Below the pieces are notes generated by a model, which had not been told where the DNA came from, did no database searches, and saw only the letters and a program-made list of their open reading frames with translations. This document shows positions 36,301 through 48,100 of a stretch of DNA of 64,000 nucleotides, one piece after another. This DNA comes from Rachycentron canadum (taxonomy: Eukaryota; Chordata; Actinopteri; Carangiformes; Rachycentridae). The DNA is taken from the NCBI GenBank assembly GCA_038496675.1, contig CM076671.1:9474660-9538659 (forward strand), read 5' to 3'. Position 1 is the first letter of the stretch; each line of letters opens with the position of its first letter. Both the position numbers and the translations under genes were made by a program.

Positions 36301-38031
36301 ATATTGATTATGCTGTAAAATATAGGTATTGAAGTGTGTGTTTACAGTGTCTGTATCACTTATCCCTCATGGGCAACATGGGAAACATAACCCATTGTTT
36401 GCTCACAGGAGGATTTTGAAAAAACTGTATCCCAGGTTACACACTGAGAAATTTATCTGAATCTCTCTCCCATTTTTCCTCTGGTTTCTTTGTGGTTTGA
36501 GCTTTATTAAGGCTTTGAAATAAAGGACAAAATATATGTATGAGTGAGTGAGTGAGTGAAATTACTCCCTCGGAAGAAAAGTTTGTGCATCATTTTCTTT
36601 TTGTATTCTCCCACCTTTAAGATGTTTTGTTCACCTTGTTGGGAAAAATGCTTATTTGTCTTCTTGAGCGTTAGACATGAATATTGTTACCACTCCCATG
36701 TCTGTGCAGTGGGAACCAGCTAACACCGCTAAAGCTAACTAATGGCATTGTGTCTTTGTTTCATCTGTTAAATTTCACAATAAACCCATACTTCCAAATT
36801 ATAAACCCTTGTTTGAACTATAATTAGCAGCAAAGTTTGAGTTTTTCTTTCCCACTCTGTCGAGATTACATCATATATGTTTGAGGTCTGTGATCTTTTC
36901 ATTCTTTTTTCATCGACTTACCAAATAGACGTAACATTGCAGAGGCACGTCCTTGTTTTCCTCATCGACAAACAGTCCACCAATGATGAAGACCTGGTTC
37001 TTCTGTGTCGCCAAGCTGACGTGGTTACGTGGCACCTGCTCTGACATGGCTGCCAGGAAGCACTCGTTCTCACTGACGTCGTAGGCCACTGCCGCCGTGT
37101 CATTGATCATCAGGATGAAGTCACGTGCGTACATGCCGTGTCTGCGGTTGTCATTCAGGAACCCAGGGAAGAGACTGTCTTCCTCGCCTCCTTCCTTGTC
37201 GGCCCCCTCCTGCCCTTCCTTCGTCTTGGGTTTCTCTGGAAGTTTCCCCTTGAAGGCGTCTCTGATGACCTGGATTGTCTTCTGGAGCTCTGGATCAGCC
37301 TTGATGATATCGTCGGTCTCCACTCTGTCTTTGAAGTACTTCTCCGGCAACAGGCGGAAGCGAATGCAGTTGAAAGCATCCTTCAGGACCTTGATGCGCT
37401 TCTCCCTGTCAAAGCGGACCCAGGACATGACGGCCTCGAACACCAGCTCCTCCTTCTCCACGTTCAGCGAGTCTCCACCGATGATAGCGAACAGTTCGTG
37501 AGCTGCAAGCCTGAGGAACTCCTCGTCTTTGTAGAGGAACTCGAAGCGGTCGGCGATGTAGTTGCGAGCAGCTACAGCGAGTCTGGGACAGTTAAGCACC
37601 AACCCCATCCGGAAAATGGCCATGCAGTTGCCCACGGACAGTTTCTTCTGAAGGTAGTTGACGCACACTGTGAATACAGAAGGGATCTGGAACCTGTTCG
37701 CCACAGCAATTATATCCTGCACATTGTCATCGGTGAGGTCAATCTCAGCCGAGTAGAGGTACTGGATGATCATGTCGAGGACGGAAGGATTGACATCCTC
37801 CAGGACCACCTCCTTGGTGTTCTCTACCTCCTTCCCATCCTCTGTGAAGAAGATCTCCCTGAAGTATGGGCTACAGGCGGCCATGATCAGCCGATGGCAG
37901 GGGAAGCTGCGGTCGCCTACCTTCAGGGTGCAGTCCACAAACTTGTTTTCATTCAGCAGCTCCTTCAGCCCGTCCTGGAGCAGGGTGCTCTGAAACAGGC
38001 GCAGCTCCTCCTTGATGGCGTTGGGGTCCAT
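33272..38031 (-). CDS. klhl41b: Kelch-like protein 41 (six coding exons)
   Basis: Exons on the - strand: 38031-36922, 36168-36011, 35620-35513, 34598-34413, 33632-33486 and 33383-33272. They join without a frame break to 1821 bp, 606 residues, the same length as human KLHL41. The protein starts with EELRLFQSTLLQDGLKELL, then a BTB domain (about 33-130), a BACK domain (about 135-240), an acidic Lys/Glu-rich linker (about 265-290) and five to six kelch blades to the end. Blade signatures include VFIIGGLFVDEENKD, VYCIGGKTDDNKALNKM, IVVAGGVNEEGLTA and LYAVGGFAM. The terminus is MRLNAARMPKL. KLHL41 is a striated-muscle CUL3 adaptor and chaperone-like protein that stabilises nebulin; loss causes nemaline myopathy in people. 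The MDPxAIKEELRLFQ start and YNHKQSEWRELA segment resemble the teleost klhl41b copy more than klhl40. A MEF2 site lies upstream. Confidence 0.95.
33486..33632 (-). CDS. klhl41b: klhl41b coding exon 5 (kelch)
   Basis: This 147-bp exon follows acceptor ATCTCGTCAG and encodes WEPFTEFPQERSSVNLVS, LYAVGGFAMIQMENKE and TEVTDVW. It ends in phase 2 at CA|GTAAGT. Confidence 0.93.
34413..34598 (-). CDS. klhl41b: klhl41b coding exon 4 (kelch)
   Basis: This 186-bp exon completes the Asn codon AA|C and encodes KALNKMFVYNHKQSEW, MKTPRAMFGAVIHNGKIVV and the YDFATNK strand. The donor is GTATGA, weaker than its siblings but the only one that keeps frame with exon 5. Confidence 0.92.
35513..35620 (-). CDS. 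klhl41b: klhl41b coding exon 3 (kelch)
   Basis: This 108-bp exon encodes KMKWSETKKLPLKIHGHS and GLVYCIGGKTDD. Acceptor TTTTTTAG, donor GTGAGTAAA, phase 2 on both sides. Confidence 0.92.
36011..36168 (-). CDS. klhl41b: klhl41b coding exon 2 (kelch)
   Basis: The acceptor CTCCACAG precedes TTGGATCCACTC. The exon encodes the blade with PPMPSPRCLFNIGE and VAGKDLQSNESLDSVMCYDV. It ends in phase 2 (GTC GA) at GTGAGT. Confidence 0.93.
36922..38031 (-). CDS. klhl41b: klhl41b coding exon 1 (BTB, BACK, start of kelch)
   Basis: This is one 1110-bp exon, exactly 370 codons, ending in phase 0 at TTG|GTAAGT. It encodes BTB, BACK, the acidic linker and the first kelch strands (QVFIIGGLFVDEENKD). The ATG at 38031 gives the conserved MDP start. 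An acceptor, CTCTCCACAG, lies at 38071-38072, so 39 bp of 5' UTR belong to this exon and a non-coding first exon lies upstream. A 341-codon open frame on the opposite strand is a shadow of this GC-rich exon. Confidence 0.96.
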
Positions 38032-38070
38032 GTTTTGTCAGGAGGGGAAACGGCAGGCAAACAAGGGGGT

Positions 38071-38410
38071 CTGTGGAGAGAGGAAGGAGAAAGTGACCAC
38101 AGGTCCTTTTGGCAGTCGGTCCTGGCTGGAAAAGGCAGAGTAGAGAAAAGGTTCCCAGTGTGAAGACCCTGCAATTTAATCCTGTCCCAATCTAAATATA
38201 GCTCCCTCTGCCCCCTGCCTGCTCCAGCTCCAGTGGAATCTGACTGGGCCAAATCACAGCACAGCACAGGCCCCGGCTCGAGCAGCTGCTGTCACAGACT
38301 GAAAGAAGCAACTGGCTGCTCGGGCTGGGGATATGCCACCATGATTCAGCTCCCAGAGTGTCATGTGGCAGGCTAACGGCAGAGACAATGCTGTCAATGG
38401 CCTCAAATAG
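38071..38410 (-). promoter_or_regulatory. klhl41b: klhl41b upstream region with MEF2 site
   Basis: On the gene strand a perfect MEF2 consensus (CTATATTTAG, 38192-38201) lies about 160 bp upstream of the start codon. It also reads as a TATA-like box. An E-box CAGCTG is at 38283-38288. These are muscle-promoter elements, fitting KLHL41's known muscle expression. The non-coding first exon presumably starts near 38165, but its donor is not clear. Confidence 0.5.
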
Positions 38411-41289
38411 CACGCCTCAAACTTAACGTATGACTGGGAGGATATTTAGAGCCGGCACTGTCGTATACACAAGTATGTGTATTCTCTAGCCTTTCATTCA
38501 TTTGTTTATTCTTTCTTTATTTCAATCTATTCTGGACAATTTAGCTATGTTCAATCACTTTCTTTACACATTGTGATACATATATTTTGACAAAGCAACC
38601 AAGACAGTTTGTATCTGTAATTATGGACACAGATAAAATAATTACACTTGTCACTACCATAGATATTATGAGCGGCAACAAATGACTACTTTCAAGACCT
38701 CCGCTGAAAAATCAGTGGCGAAAAAACATTTCTCAGAGCCTAAAGCACCATCTGTCTTCTTCAACCAATAGTCCAAGGTAAAATATTTATGTTTAATTTA
38801 CCATATATCACAAAAAAGGAGAAAATACTCACATTTGAGAAGCGAGAGTCAGCAAATATTTTCTCAAAAAATTACACTGTTGTCGAAGTAATAGAAGAAA
38901 AATGTGCTTCTACCCAAATTCTAGTAAATTACCCTTGAGAAAATATATAAATGTTTAATATTTCAAAGTTATTCTGCTTTTACTTCCTTAAAATCTTGTT
39001 ATTTCTGATTATTTAGTGTTAGTTTTAACATTTTTTTTCGTATTTATGTGTTTTTGGAAACAAATTACTTTTGGTAAATGCTCAAAGGAATCACTGCAGT
39101 CAATACAAACTCTTACCTTATCTTATCAATATTATTAAAGTGAGGCTGAAGAGCACAAAGAAACGGTGCTAAAAATGGACCAGAAAAGTTTGGGTGCAGC
39201 AGCTGTGTGCAGAAACAGGTGACAGCCACACATACAAGCAGCTCTGTCCACCAATCAGGGTGGGTTTTCATTTCCCTGTTGGGTGGATTCTTGTCCAGCT
39301 GCTTGATTTTTGTGTCTTTGCGACTGTGTGTGTGTGTGTGTATGTGTGTGTGGGTGTTGTTGCTCTGCAGTTAACCATTTTAACACATGCTTCAATCACT
39401 GAGATTATTTCCTTGTGGAAAGTATTTATTCACTGTTTTCCTTCTTCTTGGAGATAAATGGTGTCTATTTGCACACAGCCATGCATTTTAGTGCAAAATG
39501 CTAAAACAGGTCATTGAAAAGGGCCATTACTCATGTGTCTGGATCAATAGGATCTTATATTGTGAAATCTTATTTCTGTGGCCTGATAAAGTGTGAGGAG
39601 CGTGTAGAGTTAGGTAACGTTTCTCCCGTGGGCAGCACTAAAGATAGATCAGACTATGCCACTTGTCGAGGAGTGTCTAACAAGTAATTTAAGCAGAAGG
39701 AAAGAGCAGGATCTGCGTAAGAAAGCTCTGCCACTTCCCTGAAGCTAAAGCAGATGAATTAAGCAAAATTTAAAAAGGATTGACAAATATGTATTCATTT
39801 CTGTGAAGCATTTAGGGACTGTATGAAAATTACTGGGGGCTTATGTTTCATGTTTCAAAAAAGCAAAACCAAAGGCTTATTAACATTTTCTTTAGACCCT
39901 TGTCTTAAAAATATTTTTTGTTGTTGTCTGACAAACACTAGTGTTAATCACAATAAAAAGCACAGCTATGTGGTATTTAAGACTATATACTGACACTTCC
40001 CCACACATACAGACAAACACACAGCCTCTTGTCGTAGAGCTGGTAGCTCAGCTACATCACAGCCTCCCACACAGTGACTCTCACATGAATGTGCTTCTAG
40101 TGGCAGTCAGAAGCTGAACCAGACTCCTTGTCTCTGCAGCTGTGGAACAGAGACTGACAGCAGTTTCTAATGGTTGATTAGCTGAGGTGGGGTTGGCTCT
40201 ACTGGCAAAAGGTAATGTGACATACTCAAGTACAACAATCAACTGTTTGCATATGTTTAATACTAAATGCTGTGGTGACCTAAAGACTGTGAGTCTGGTT
40301 TAATGTGCAGAGTGATGGTTAAAGGAGCTATTCGTAAGTTTTGGTGCTGCTACATAGCAAATAGCATTAACAGCTACTCACCAGTCTTGTCAAGAGCTTC
40401 AGCCATGGTTGTGTTTACAAGATGTTATAATACACCCCCTGAGGAGCACTACTTCTTCAGGACAGCCTGGACGTAACAGTGACTCCATACTGGAAGGTGG
40501 CAGGATGGGTCGACAGGGCCGTAGCTGGCTGGTTAGCATGCTAACTTCAGAAGAAGAAACAGTGACAGACATAGAAACAAAACAAGAGACAACAAGGTTG
40601 CTTTCCACAAGCTGTTAATGCTAACGTTGGCTAAGTAGCTTTAGCAAAAAATAACAAATAGCACCTTTAATGTCAAATGATCGATAGACTGAAAATGCAT
40701 GCCTAAAAAATTTAACTCTCTTTGCAGAAGATATTTAATTAATCATAAGAACTTACTTCTATAATCTATTTTGCTTTTTCTTTAAACCCCCGCAATCGTT
40801 TTCATACATTCCCGTAATAAAAATGTGACGCCTTCTCATATACTAGTTTAGATCCTGTTTATTAAAAATGTTTGACATCAAAAGTTGACCATATAATAAA
40901 CAATACAGTATGGATTTATACAGTGAGTACACCTGGGTAAAATGCTGCCCATTCAGTATACAGCACGTTGCCCAGTAGAGGGCAGTGTGTATGTGTGTGT
41001 CTGTCCATCAGTGCTGTACGTTCACTGCTTGAACAAATGCAGACAGATAGTGTCAGAAAGAAGTGAAACACTGTAAACACTAAACATCACATTTCCATTT
41101 AGATCATTTCACACGACATTCAAATGCACAAAATGGTTCCATGGAGTTACAGAGCATCAGTCGTTTTATATAAAAACAAAAAACTACATTTTACTATATA
41201 AGTGATGAGAGGCTTAATCTCTGCTGTGTTATTGGTTCTTGTGATTATGCTTAAACACCAAAATACCCTAAAGAAGTTAATAGCTACAG
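38411..41289. other. Intergenic region between klhl41b and the collagen gene
   Basis: No coding exon is supported. It contains a (GT)n run near 39325-39355 and an inverted-repeat element at 40319-40670; the rest is AT-rich. The two genes point the same way on the - strand, so collagen transcription ends before the klhl41b promoter. Confidence 0.6.
40319..40670. mobile_element. MITE-like element with imperfect terminal inverted repeats
   Basis: The ends are TTAAAGGAGCTATTCGTAAG and, read on the other strand, TTAAAGGTGCTATTTGTTAT. They match at all but about four of 21 positions. The 352-bp interior has no open reading frame and includes GTTAGCATGCTAAC, as in many fish non-autonomous DNA transposons. 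Superfamily not determined. Confidence 0.65.
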
Positions 41290-41295
41290 TTTATT
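41290..41295 (-). terminator. Poly(A) signal of the collagen XXVIII gene
   Basis: TTTATT on the + strand is AATAAA on the gene strand, about 650 bp after the inferred stop codon. Confidence 0.5.
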
Positions 41296-41945
41296 TTAAT
41301 GGCATCTCAATGAATGCGATGTTTGATTCTGACATTGATAAGGCACCAGAGTTATTACGTGTCATGATGAGCAAATAGTCCATTTTTTTCACAATCTCTG
41401 CAGCACTGTGCATGAAAAAACAAAGATCATGTCCCATTGGTGCAGGTTTCCCCAGGGAGCTGGAAACACACCAAGTGCTCATCTGTATTCCTGAGAAGGA
41501 GTGATGGAGTACCTCCTGCACTACATGCTATAATAAAAAACAGTGGAAGTATCTGTCAAAACTAAGCTCTCTTTGTCTGTGCTTAATTTTACAACACGTT
41601 CTATAGGAGGGGGCCCAAAGACGGGGACTATAGTGTAGTGGTGAACATCAGTGTGTATGTATATGCCTGAGAATTATGCAAAAACTTTACATAACCCTGT
41701 GAAAAAGGCTGATATTAGCTGCCCCTCCTTGAAGTATCTACAGCAGATGTATGGCAGATGCCTTCACTCAGCCTTCTGGAAAAAGAAAACAAGAAAGTCA
41801 ATACTCAAAAACATTTGGAACCAATAAAAACTCTTATGGCCTCATTTCAGCTGAGGAAATTACAAAAACAAGGGAAAAAAATAAAAAATCAAAGAGACAG
41901 ATTTTCAGGTGGACAGGGTGTGAATGACATAATGGTAAGGATGAA

Positions 41946-42154
41946 TCATGAGCGTGTACCGGTGGATCTGGTGAGTACACACGTCCTCTTGCACTCCTCC
42001 TCTGTGTCAAAGCGGTTTCTGTTGCCGTTACAGCCTCCGTACCAGAACTGGGCACAGGCGTTGGCTTGCTTGTCATAATACCAGCGGATGTTATAGTCCC
42101 GACATGTGCCCTGGTCCAGGGCCAAGCGACAGCGAGGGTCCAAGGGCACAGTCT
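41946..42154 (-). CDS. col28a: Collagen XXVIII C-terminal Kunitz domain exon
   Basis: After acceptor CTCTCTGCAG the exon encodes ETVPLDPRC and a full Kunitz module. All six cysteines have the standard spacing (C-x8-C-x15-C-x7-C-x12-C-x3-C), with WYYDKQANACAQFWYGGCNG in the core. The residue in the inhibitory P1 position is Arg, followed by Asp. Translation ends 11 residues after the last Cys (VLTRSTGTRS, TGA), close to the family's usual end just after that Cys. Confidence 0.92.
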
Positions 42155-45100
42155 CTGCAGAGAGAGATGTCATAAAATATGAGTTCACATAAACAACTTA
42201 TGACCTGTTCACCTGATCCTACTTCGTCTCTCTTCTGAGGCAACATCTGTCTGATCCCCACGCCCTCAGGAAGCAGCAGATTTTCAACTGCATCAAAGAT
42301 CTTCTCACGATGGGAATCCTTAGTACTGATGGGGCGAACCAAACCCATCTTCGAACTTGGCCTTCACTTTAACCACTGTAAAGCCGTGTGGCTGTGTATT
42401 GCACAGACACTATCAGGGTGATGAAATCTGTCCCTGTGTTCGGGGGCTGCAGCCTTCAGGACTCGGCTGTCCCATTTTCAAGGCTTCTTCATGAAGGAAC
42501 CAAGCAACCACGTGGATCCTTCGTAGGCTGCAGCCACTGAAATGTGGGACAGGTTCCAGCTACAGTAGGTGTCTCCCAGACCTCGTCTCACAAGGTGAAA
42601 ACACCAGCCGCGCTGTCATGGCTGCTCATAATTGGCCTCCTTGTTCCTCACCTACATGACCTCATTACAGAGCCTGTCAATCACAAAGCACTTATCATAA
42701 CCCCAGAGCCAGGCCATCAACTCCTCACTTTCCCTCAGGTGCTGCAGGTACAGGGACTGTTTTTCTCTCCCTGCCACATGAGCTCCAGACTGGACTAGAG
42801 CTTCACCGGCAGTTCATCTATCAGGAGGCATTAACATCTGACTAGCTTGGCTGCAGTTTAAGACAGGTTCAGCTAAACTACAACAAGCACAGATTCAGCC
42901 GAGCTGCAGCTAAAGTGATGAAGCTCTGCCCCGGCACAGGTGATTTAGAGGGACGCCACAGGAAAGCTCTCTTCACTTGGAAAACGATAATTAAAAAACT
43001 GGTTTCATCTCTCTGATTTTCCAGCTGAGCGACTGTCTCACTAACTGCCAGGGACAGGTTGTAGAAATAGGACTGGAACAATATATGAGGTTTGTTTTAT
43101 CGATTATGGCTGTATGAATTTTCATCAGTCTAATACAAACAGAAATTAAATTGTAGAACTTTTTGCCTCCGCAGTAATAAGTCCTGACAATCTACTGCAG
43201 TGTCACAACGCAAATATGTCAGCTCACATTAAGATCATAATAGGAATCATTCCCAGAATATCAGAAATTATAGAATTTAACACATTTTAGAAATTAATAA
43301 AATGATCTGCACTTTGTAAATTTGCCTTTAGACTGGACTCTGCGACCTTGAAGTAAAAATCTCTCACTTTTACTTTGTGTCTGAAACTCAAGTTTGGCAT
43401 TTGTTTGTCACATTGACTAATAAATGCCTAAAAGAGAGCTCATAATAAAATTGTGCATAAAAAATATTTAACAGTAAAAAAAAACCCCAACATGGTTTCA
43501 CCTGAAAATTGCTTCACAAGAAATGTTTCTTTTGAAAAGGGAGACAAAAGACAAGAATGTGAGGCAGTAATATTTGGAGGCATGATGCCTTTTGAAAGTA
43601 CACATACATTCACTGTTACTGGTTAAATCTATTGAGCTGTGATTCATCTCGTTTCTGTTGCCTGGCAAATGCCGGTGTCATTTACAGGAAAACAGCTTCG
43701 CTTGTTCATTTTCTTTTGTTGACAGTGTTTCTCTGTAATTATGATCCAACAGTTTGCTGTAGATGACTCTTCTGTTTGTAGCTGTGATATGTTTATTCAT
43801 GCACTGACAATAGCAGACAGAAATGTACACATATGGAAATACAATAGACTTTCTGTACCTTTGGGGAGAGCTGGCCTTGGCACGTACTGTACAGATACGC
43901 CTGAGGACGATGTGGTTATATTTGTCGAGGCTGATGATGAAGAGGACGATGATGAAGTGGAAGATGATGAAGATGAAGAGGAGGAGGATCCTCGGCTGCT
44001 GGAGGAGTCCTCTCTGGCAGCAGGAACAGGTCTGAGATCTACGGTTTTGCGGCTAAATGTGTCCCCGCGCTCAGTTCCCCAGTTTGATGTCTCGGTGTGC
44101 ACGAGCCGCCCTCCTCCGCCCTGATGGGGACAAAACCAGGAGGCTGTGTTAAACACTTTTAATAATGATCTTTGTATAATATAAATATACATTTACACTA
44201 TTACGATCCATACATGTGCTGTGCTGGATCCTTTACTGCCATGCTGGGTGGTCTCCACTTGCACCCCATGGCTGTGGGTGCTGGTGCCAGTGTTGGTGCC
44301 AGTGTGTCGGCTGTTCGCTACTTCCTTCTCAGTCTCTGGCCGGTATCCATAGCCACCGCTGGCATAGTGCCCATTAATGCCATTCCTGTAGCCGTTGTAG
44401 CCGTTAGTTATTCTGTTGTATATCAGGGCTCCGTTCTCGTCCTCACAGAACTGGCTGACCAACTTGGATTCCAGAGCTGGGACAGAGAGACCCAGAGAGG
44501 AGAGGTCAGAGTTAAAGTCAGAGGACAAAGGTGGTGCGACTGGGACTTTGGTGTCTCTAAAGAACGCTAATGTGGCGTTCTTCGGACTGGACTGTGGCGA
44601 CACTTTTCTTTTCGTTGTCTTCTATAATCGTCACCAACGTGGCAGGACATTTAACGCAACTTTATTCAGCTGTCTTAGCGGGACATGTGCTTCCACCAGA
44701 CTGTCACATTCACAACTGTCCCCCTGTAAACAAGAGCAGGTGGAAACCAAAGGTGCTCATGTTTTCTATCTGACAATGAAGTAATACAATATACTCAATG
44801 AAGTAATATTATTGAATATAATAAACTGAAATAATAATATACAAGATAATCTAATATGATAAACATATAATTAAAATAAATCAAATGTATACGATAACTG
44901 AGGTTACACTAATTAGCAAACACCAATCTAAGATGGTGAATATAGTAAATGTTTAACATCAGTGTGATAATTATGTCTGGTGATTTTGTCAGATGTTGTA
45001 AAATCAGGATTTTAACAGTTCAGAGCAGCAGCTTGGAAATGGCCTCGAAGTCAACATGACGTCTTAATGGGCCACGTTTCAGTCAATATTTCATACTTGT

Positions 45101-48100
45101 TCTTGTTCTGTTCTGTTGTCTGAAAAACATGTAAATGAGAACAGCTCCACTGTGAATTCAGCTGCATTAAAATACTGTATATGTGAGCACAGAGAGGAGG
45201 AGAGGAGCTGCAACACCAGGCTGAACAAATCACCCACGACAAGGTCCAGCTATTTGGTTTTGACCTGGTCTTTTTAACCTACAAACACACTCACATAAAT
45301 ATTTCAGCAGTGGAATTTCTTACTGACCCTAAAACACATCTTACCTGGCAGGGTGTTGAAGTCGTCAATGAGGAACATGTGCTCGGTGTCTGGGTCAGAG
45401 GCGATCAGATTCAGCTCCCTCAGGAACTCAGCCTGTGTTGGGTCTGACGTGTTCACAATCCCCAGAGCGAACATTTCAATATTAGCAGCGTGTGCCTCCC
45501 GCACGGCAATGTCCAGCTTCACTGGCTCTCGTTTGTCCGTCTGGCCGTCAGTGATCACGATGGCCACTTTGCTGACGCCTACACGTGAACTGAAGAAGGC
45601 CTCCTGTGTGGCTTTGCGAATGGCTGTACCCGTGTGCGTGCCCTCCCCCATGTATGGGATGTTCCTGATGGCCTGCTTGATGTCCTGTTTGGTGGAGTAA
45701 CGGGCCAAGTTGAACATCAGCTTCACCTCCAGGCTGTACAGCACCAGGCCGATCCTGGTGGCGTTGCGGCCCACAGTGACCCGGTCCACTAGAGCGTTGA
45801 CAAAGTCCTTGATGATCTCAAAGTTCTCTGGGCCCACGCTCTCGGAGCTGTCAATGACAAACACCAGCTCCATGGGCCTCTCCTTGCACTTGATCCCACA
45901 TCCTGGAATCACATCACATGAAAAGATGAGATCATGACTGAAATGTCACTTTGACGAGGTTCAGTCTGGGGAATCTGATCCACAGATAAGACGAGAGTGG
46001 CTCAGAAACTGAATCTTCTCTCATAACAGTCAATACTGAGAAGTGAAATGAATATTGAAAGGATCATGAGATACCGTACCACAGATCTCTTTGATCATTC
46101 GAATGATGTCCTCTCTCTGAAACAAACAAACCAACATTAGACCAGCATTAAAATCAACATGAGAATAAACCAGTGATAAAATATTTGAAAAAGTGAGAAG
46201 ACTCACAGTCAGTCCTGCTTCACCTTTGATACCAGGTCGGCCCTGAGATGAGACAGGAAACAAGAAGGTTTCTACACATTTTGGTGCGTTAGAGCGTAAT
46301 ATGTTACATTTACATGCAGCCAATGACAAAGCAGTAAATGGGCGTATAAAGGCATCACTCACAGGTTGCCCGGCGGTTCCAGGATCACCCATATCTCCTT
46401 TGAATCCCTTCAACCCCCTCTCCCCTGCTGAGCCACGGTCACCCTGTCACGCACCGCAAAGCAAAACGTCAGTGACTGCAACATCTTACATGCACAAAAC
46501 TCACATCCAAAAACTCACTTTAGCTCCAGGTAAGCCCTCTCCAGGTTGCCCCCGTGGCCCTGTCACGCCCTGGGCCCCCTGTTCGCCCTGAATCAAACGC
46601 CACAACACGGATCAAATAAATGGTAGACAAGATGCTCTGCGTTAAATTATTCAGCACCATATGAATGTGCAGGAGAGTAAAGCTCAGCATCTGAATTACT
46701 AGGAAGAGGGCAACAAATAATAGCTGACCTTTGGCCCTTGAACTCCTTGTCCTTGTGGCCCCGTTGGCCCTGGTGGGCCGGGTCGCCCAGGGTTACCCTG
46801 TAAGGCGAGGCAAGTTTAATTGTAAAGCACCATTCAACACCAAGGCATCTCGTTCCACACAGGCAAAACCTAACAAGGTTTTAAGAAAGTCAAGTTAAAA
46901 TCAAAACACTGACATGAATAGGATTGAAGATGAATAGGAAATAAAATAAAAGACATGAATAACGTGAAATGAATCATAATAAACAGGAGAATAAAAATGA
47001 CGCTGCAGTTATAGTTTGAATATGAATCGTTTTCGGCCTTGATTCAAAGTATCTGAGAACTTTTCAAGGATTGTTCCAGGTATCTGGTGCATAAAAAAAA
47101 ACAGAATGGTTGGCTTGGGACTTTGGGGACCTTGGGAGAGTAAGCAGATCTGAACAGGTCAGAAATCTGTTCTTTGTACAAAAGAAGAGATATTTATTGA
47201 AATAAATACAACATTCTTCATATCCTGTCTCTAATTTGTTTTTATCCTACAGTGATTTTCACTTGTCTTTGATTGTAATATAAAACACAAACTCATCCGT
47301 GAAATCACCTAATGTGATGAAGACGGTTTTACTGTAATACAAACCCCATGTGAATTGATTTCAGAATGTGGGAATGAATCTAAAATCTAGCCCAAGAGCT
47401 TGATACAGGTCAGAACAGACAAGCCAAGTATCACATGCGTAATTAATCATTGAACTTCCTCGACCAGGTTTTGAAAAGACAGTTTTCTAGGACGCAGCCC
47501 TTTAAAAGTGTGGATAATTCCTGTTTTATCATATTTGTTCATTGATTTCATCACCATTCACTCAACATGATCATGACAGAAGTCTGCCATCATGATCAGC
47601 ATTTCCGTCTGTTTTTTGATGTCCTCAACAAAATCTCACCTACCGCTGCATGACTGTGACGGCGCTCGGACCTGCAGAGACGCCGTCCTGCCGCCTGCAG
47701 GGAATCTGGATGTGATATTTGAGGACATATGGGTGCTGGGTGTCTCCACACTTAGGCCTGTTGGGCCAAGCGCTTCTCATCAGACACATATGTCTGTAGA
47801 GATTCACACTCTGCACCAATGTGTCAGAATGCTGCAGGGGAAATCTTGATAAATATCCTGAACAAATGAACTGGCAGCCTTTGAATATAAGGCCCCTGTG
47901 GTGGGCATGTTCACACACAAGATGAAGCACTCTTTTTTCCACCAGGAACTTTCTGACTGCGGCTAAGACACAATTCTTCAGAGAATATGACTCAATCACC
48001 ACCATCTGGTTGTATGTCAAATAAAATTACAGATGGCTTCCTGCACAGTAAAATGTTGTCCTTGAAACATGTTTGCATAAAACGAATATAAAGTCTGTTT

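Noticed and set aside
37138..38163. 341-codon open frame on the + strand opposite klhl41b exon 1
   Set aside because: It mirrors the conserved BTB/BACK exon, has no domain of its own and ends where the real exon's composition ends. It is a codon-bias shadow.
43741..44124. Acidic 127-codon frame on the + strand (Asp/Glu repeats)
   Set aside because: It is the complement of the Ser-rich collagen exon, whose splice phases fit both neighbours on the - strand.
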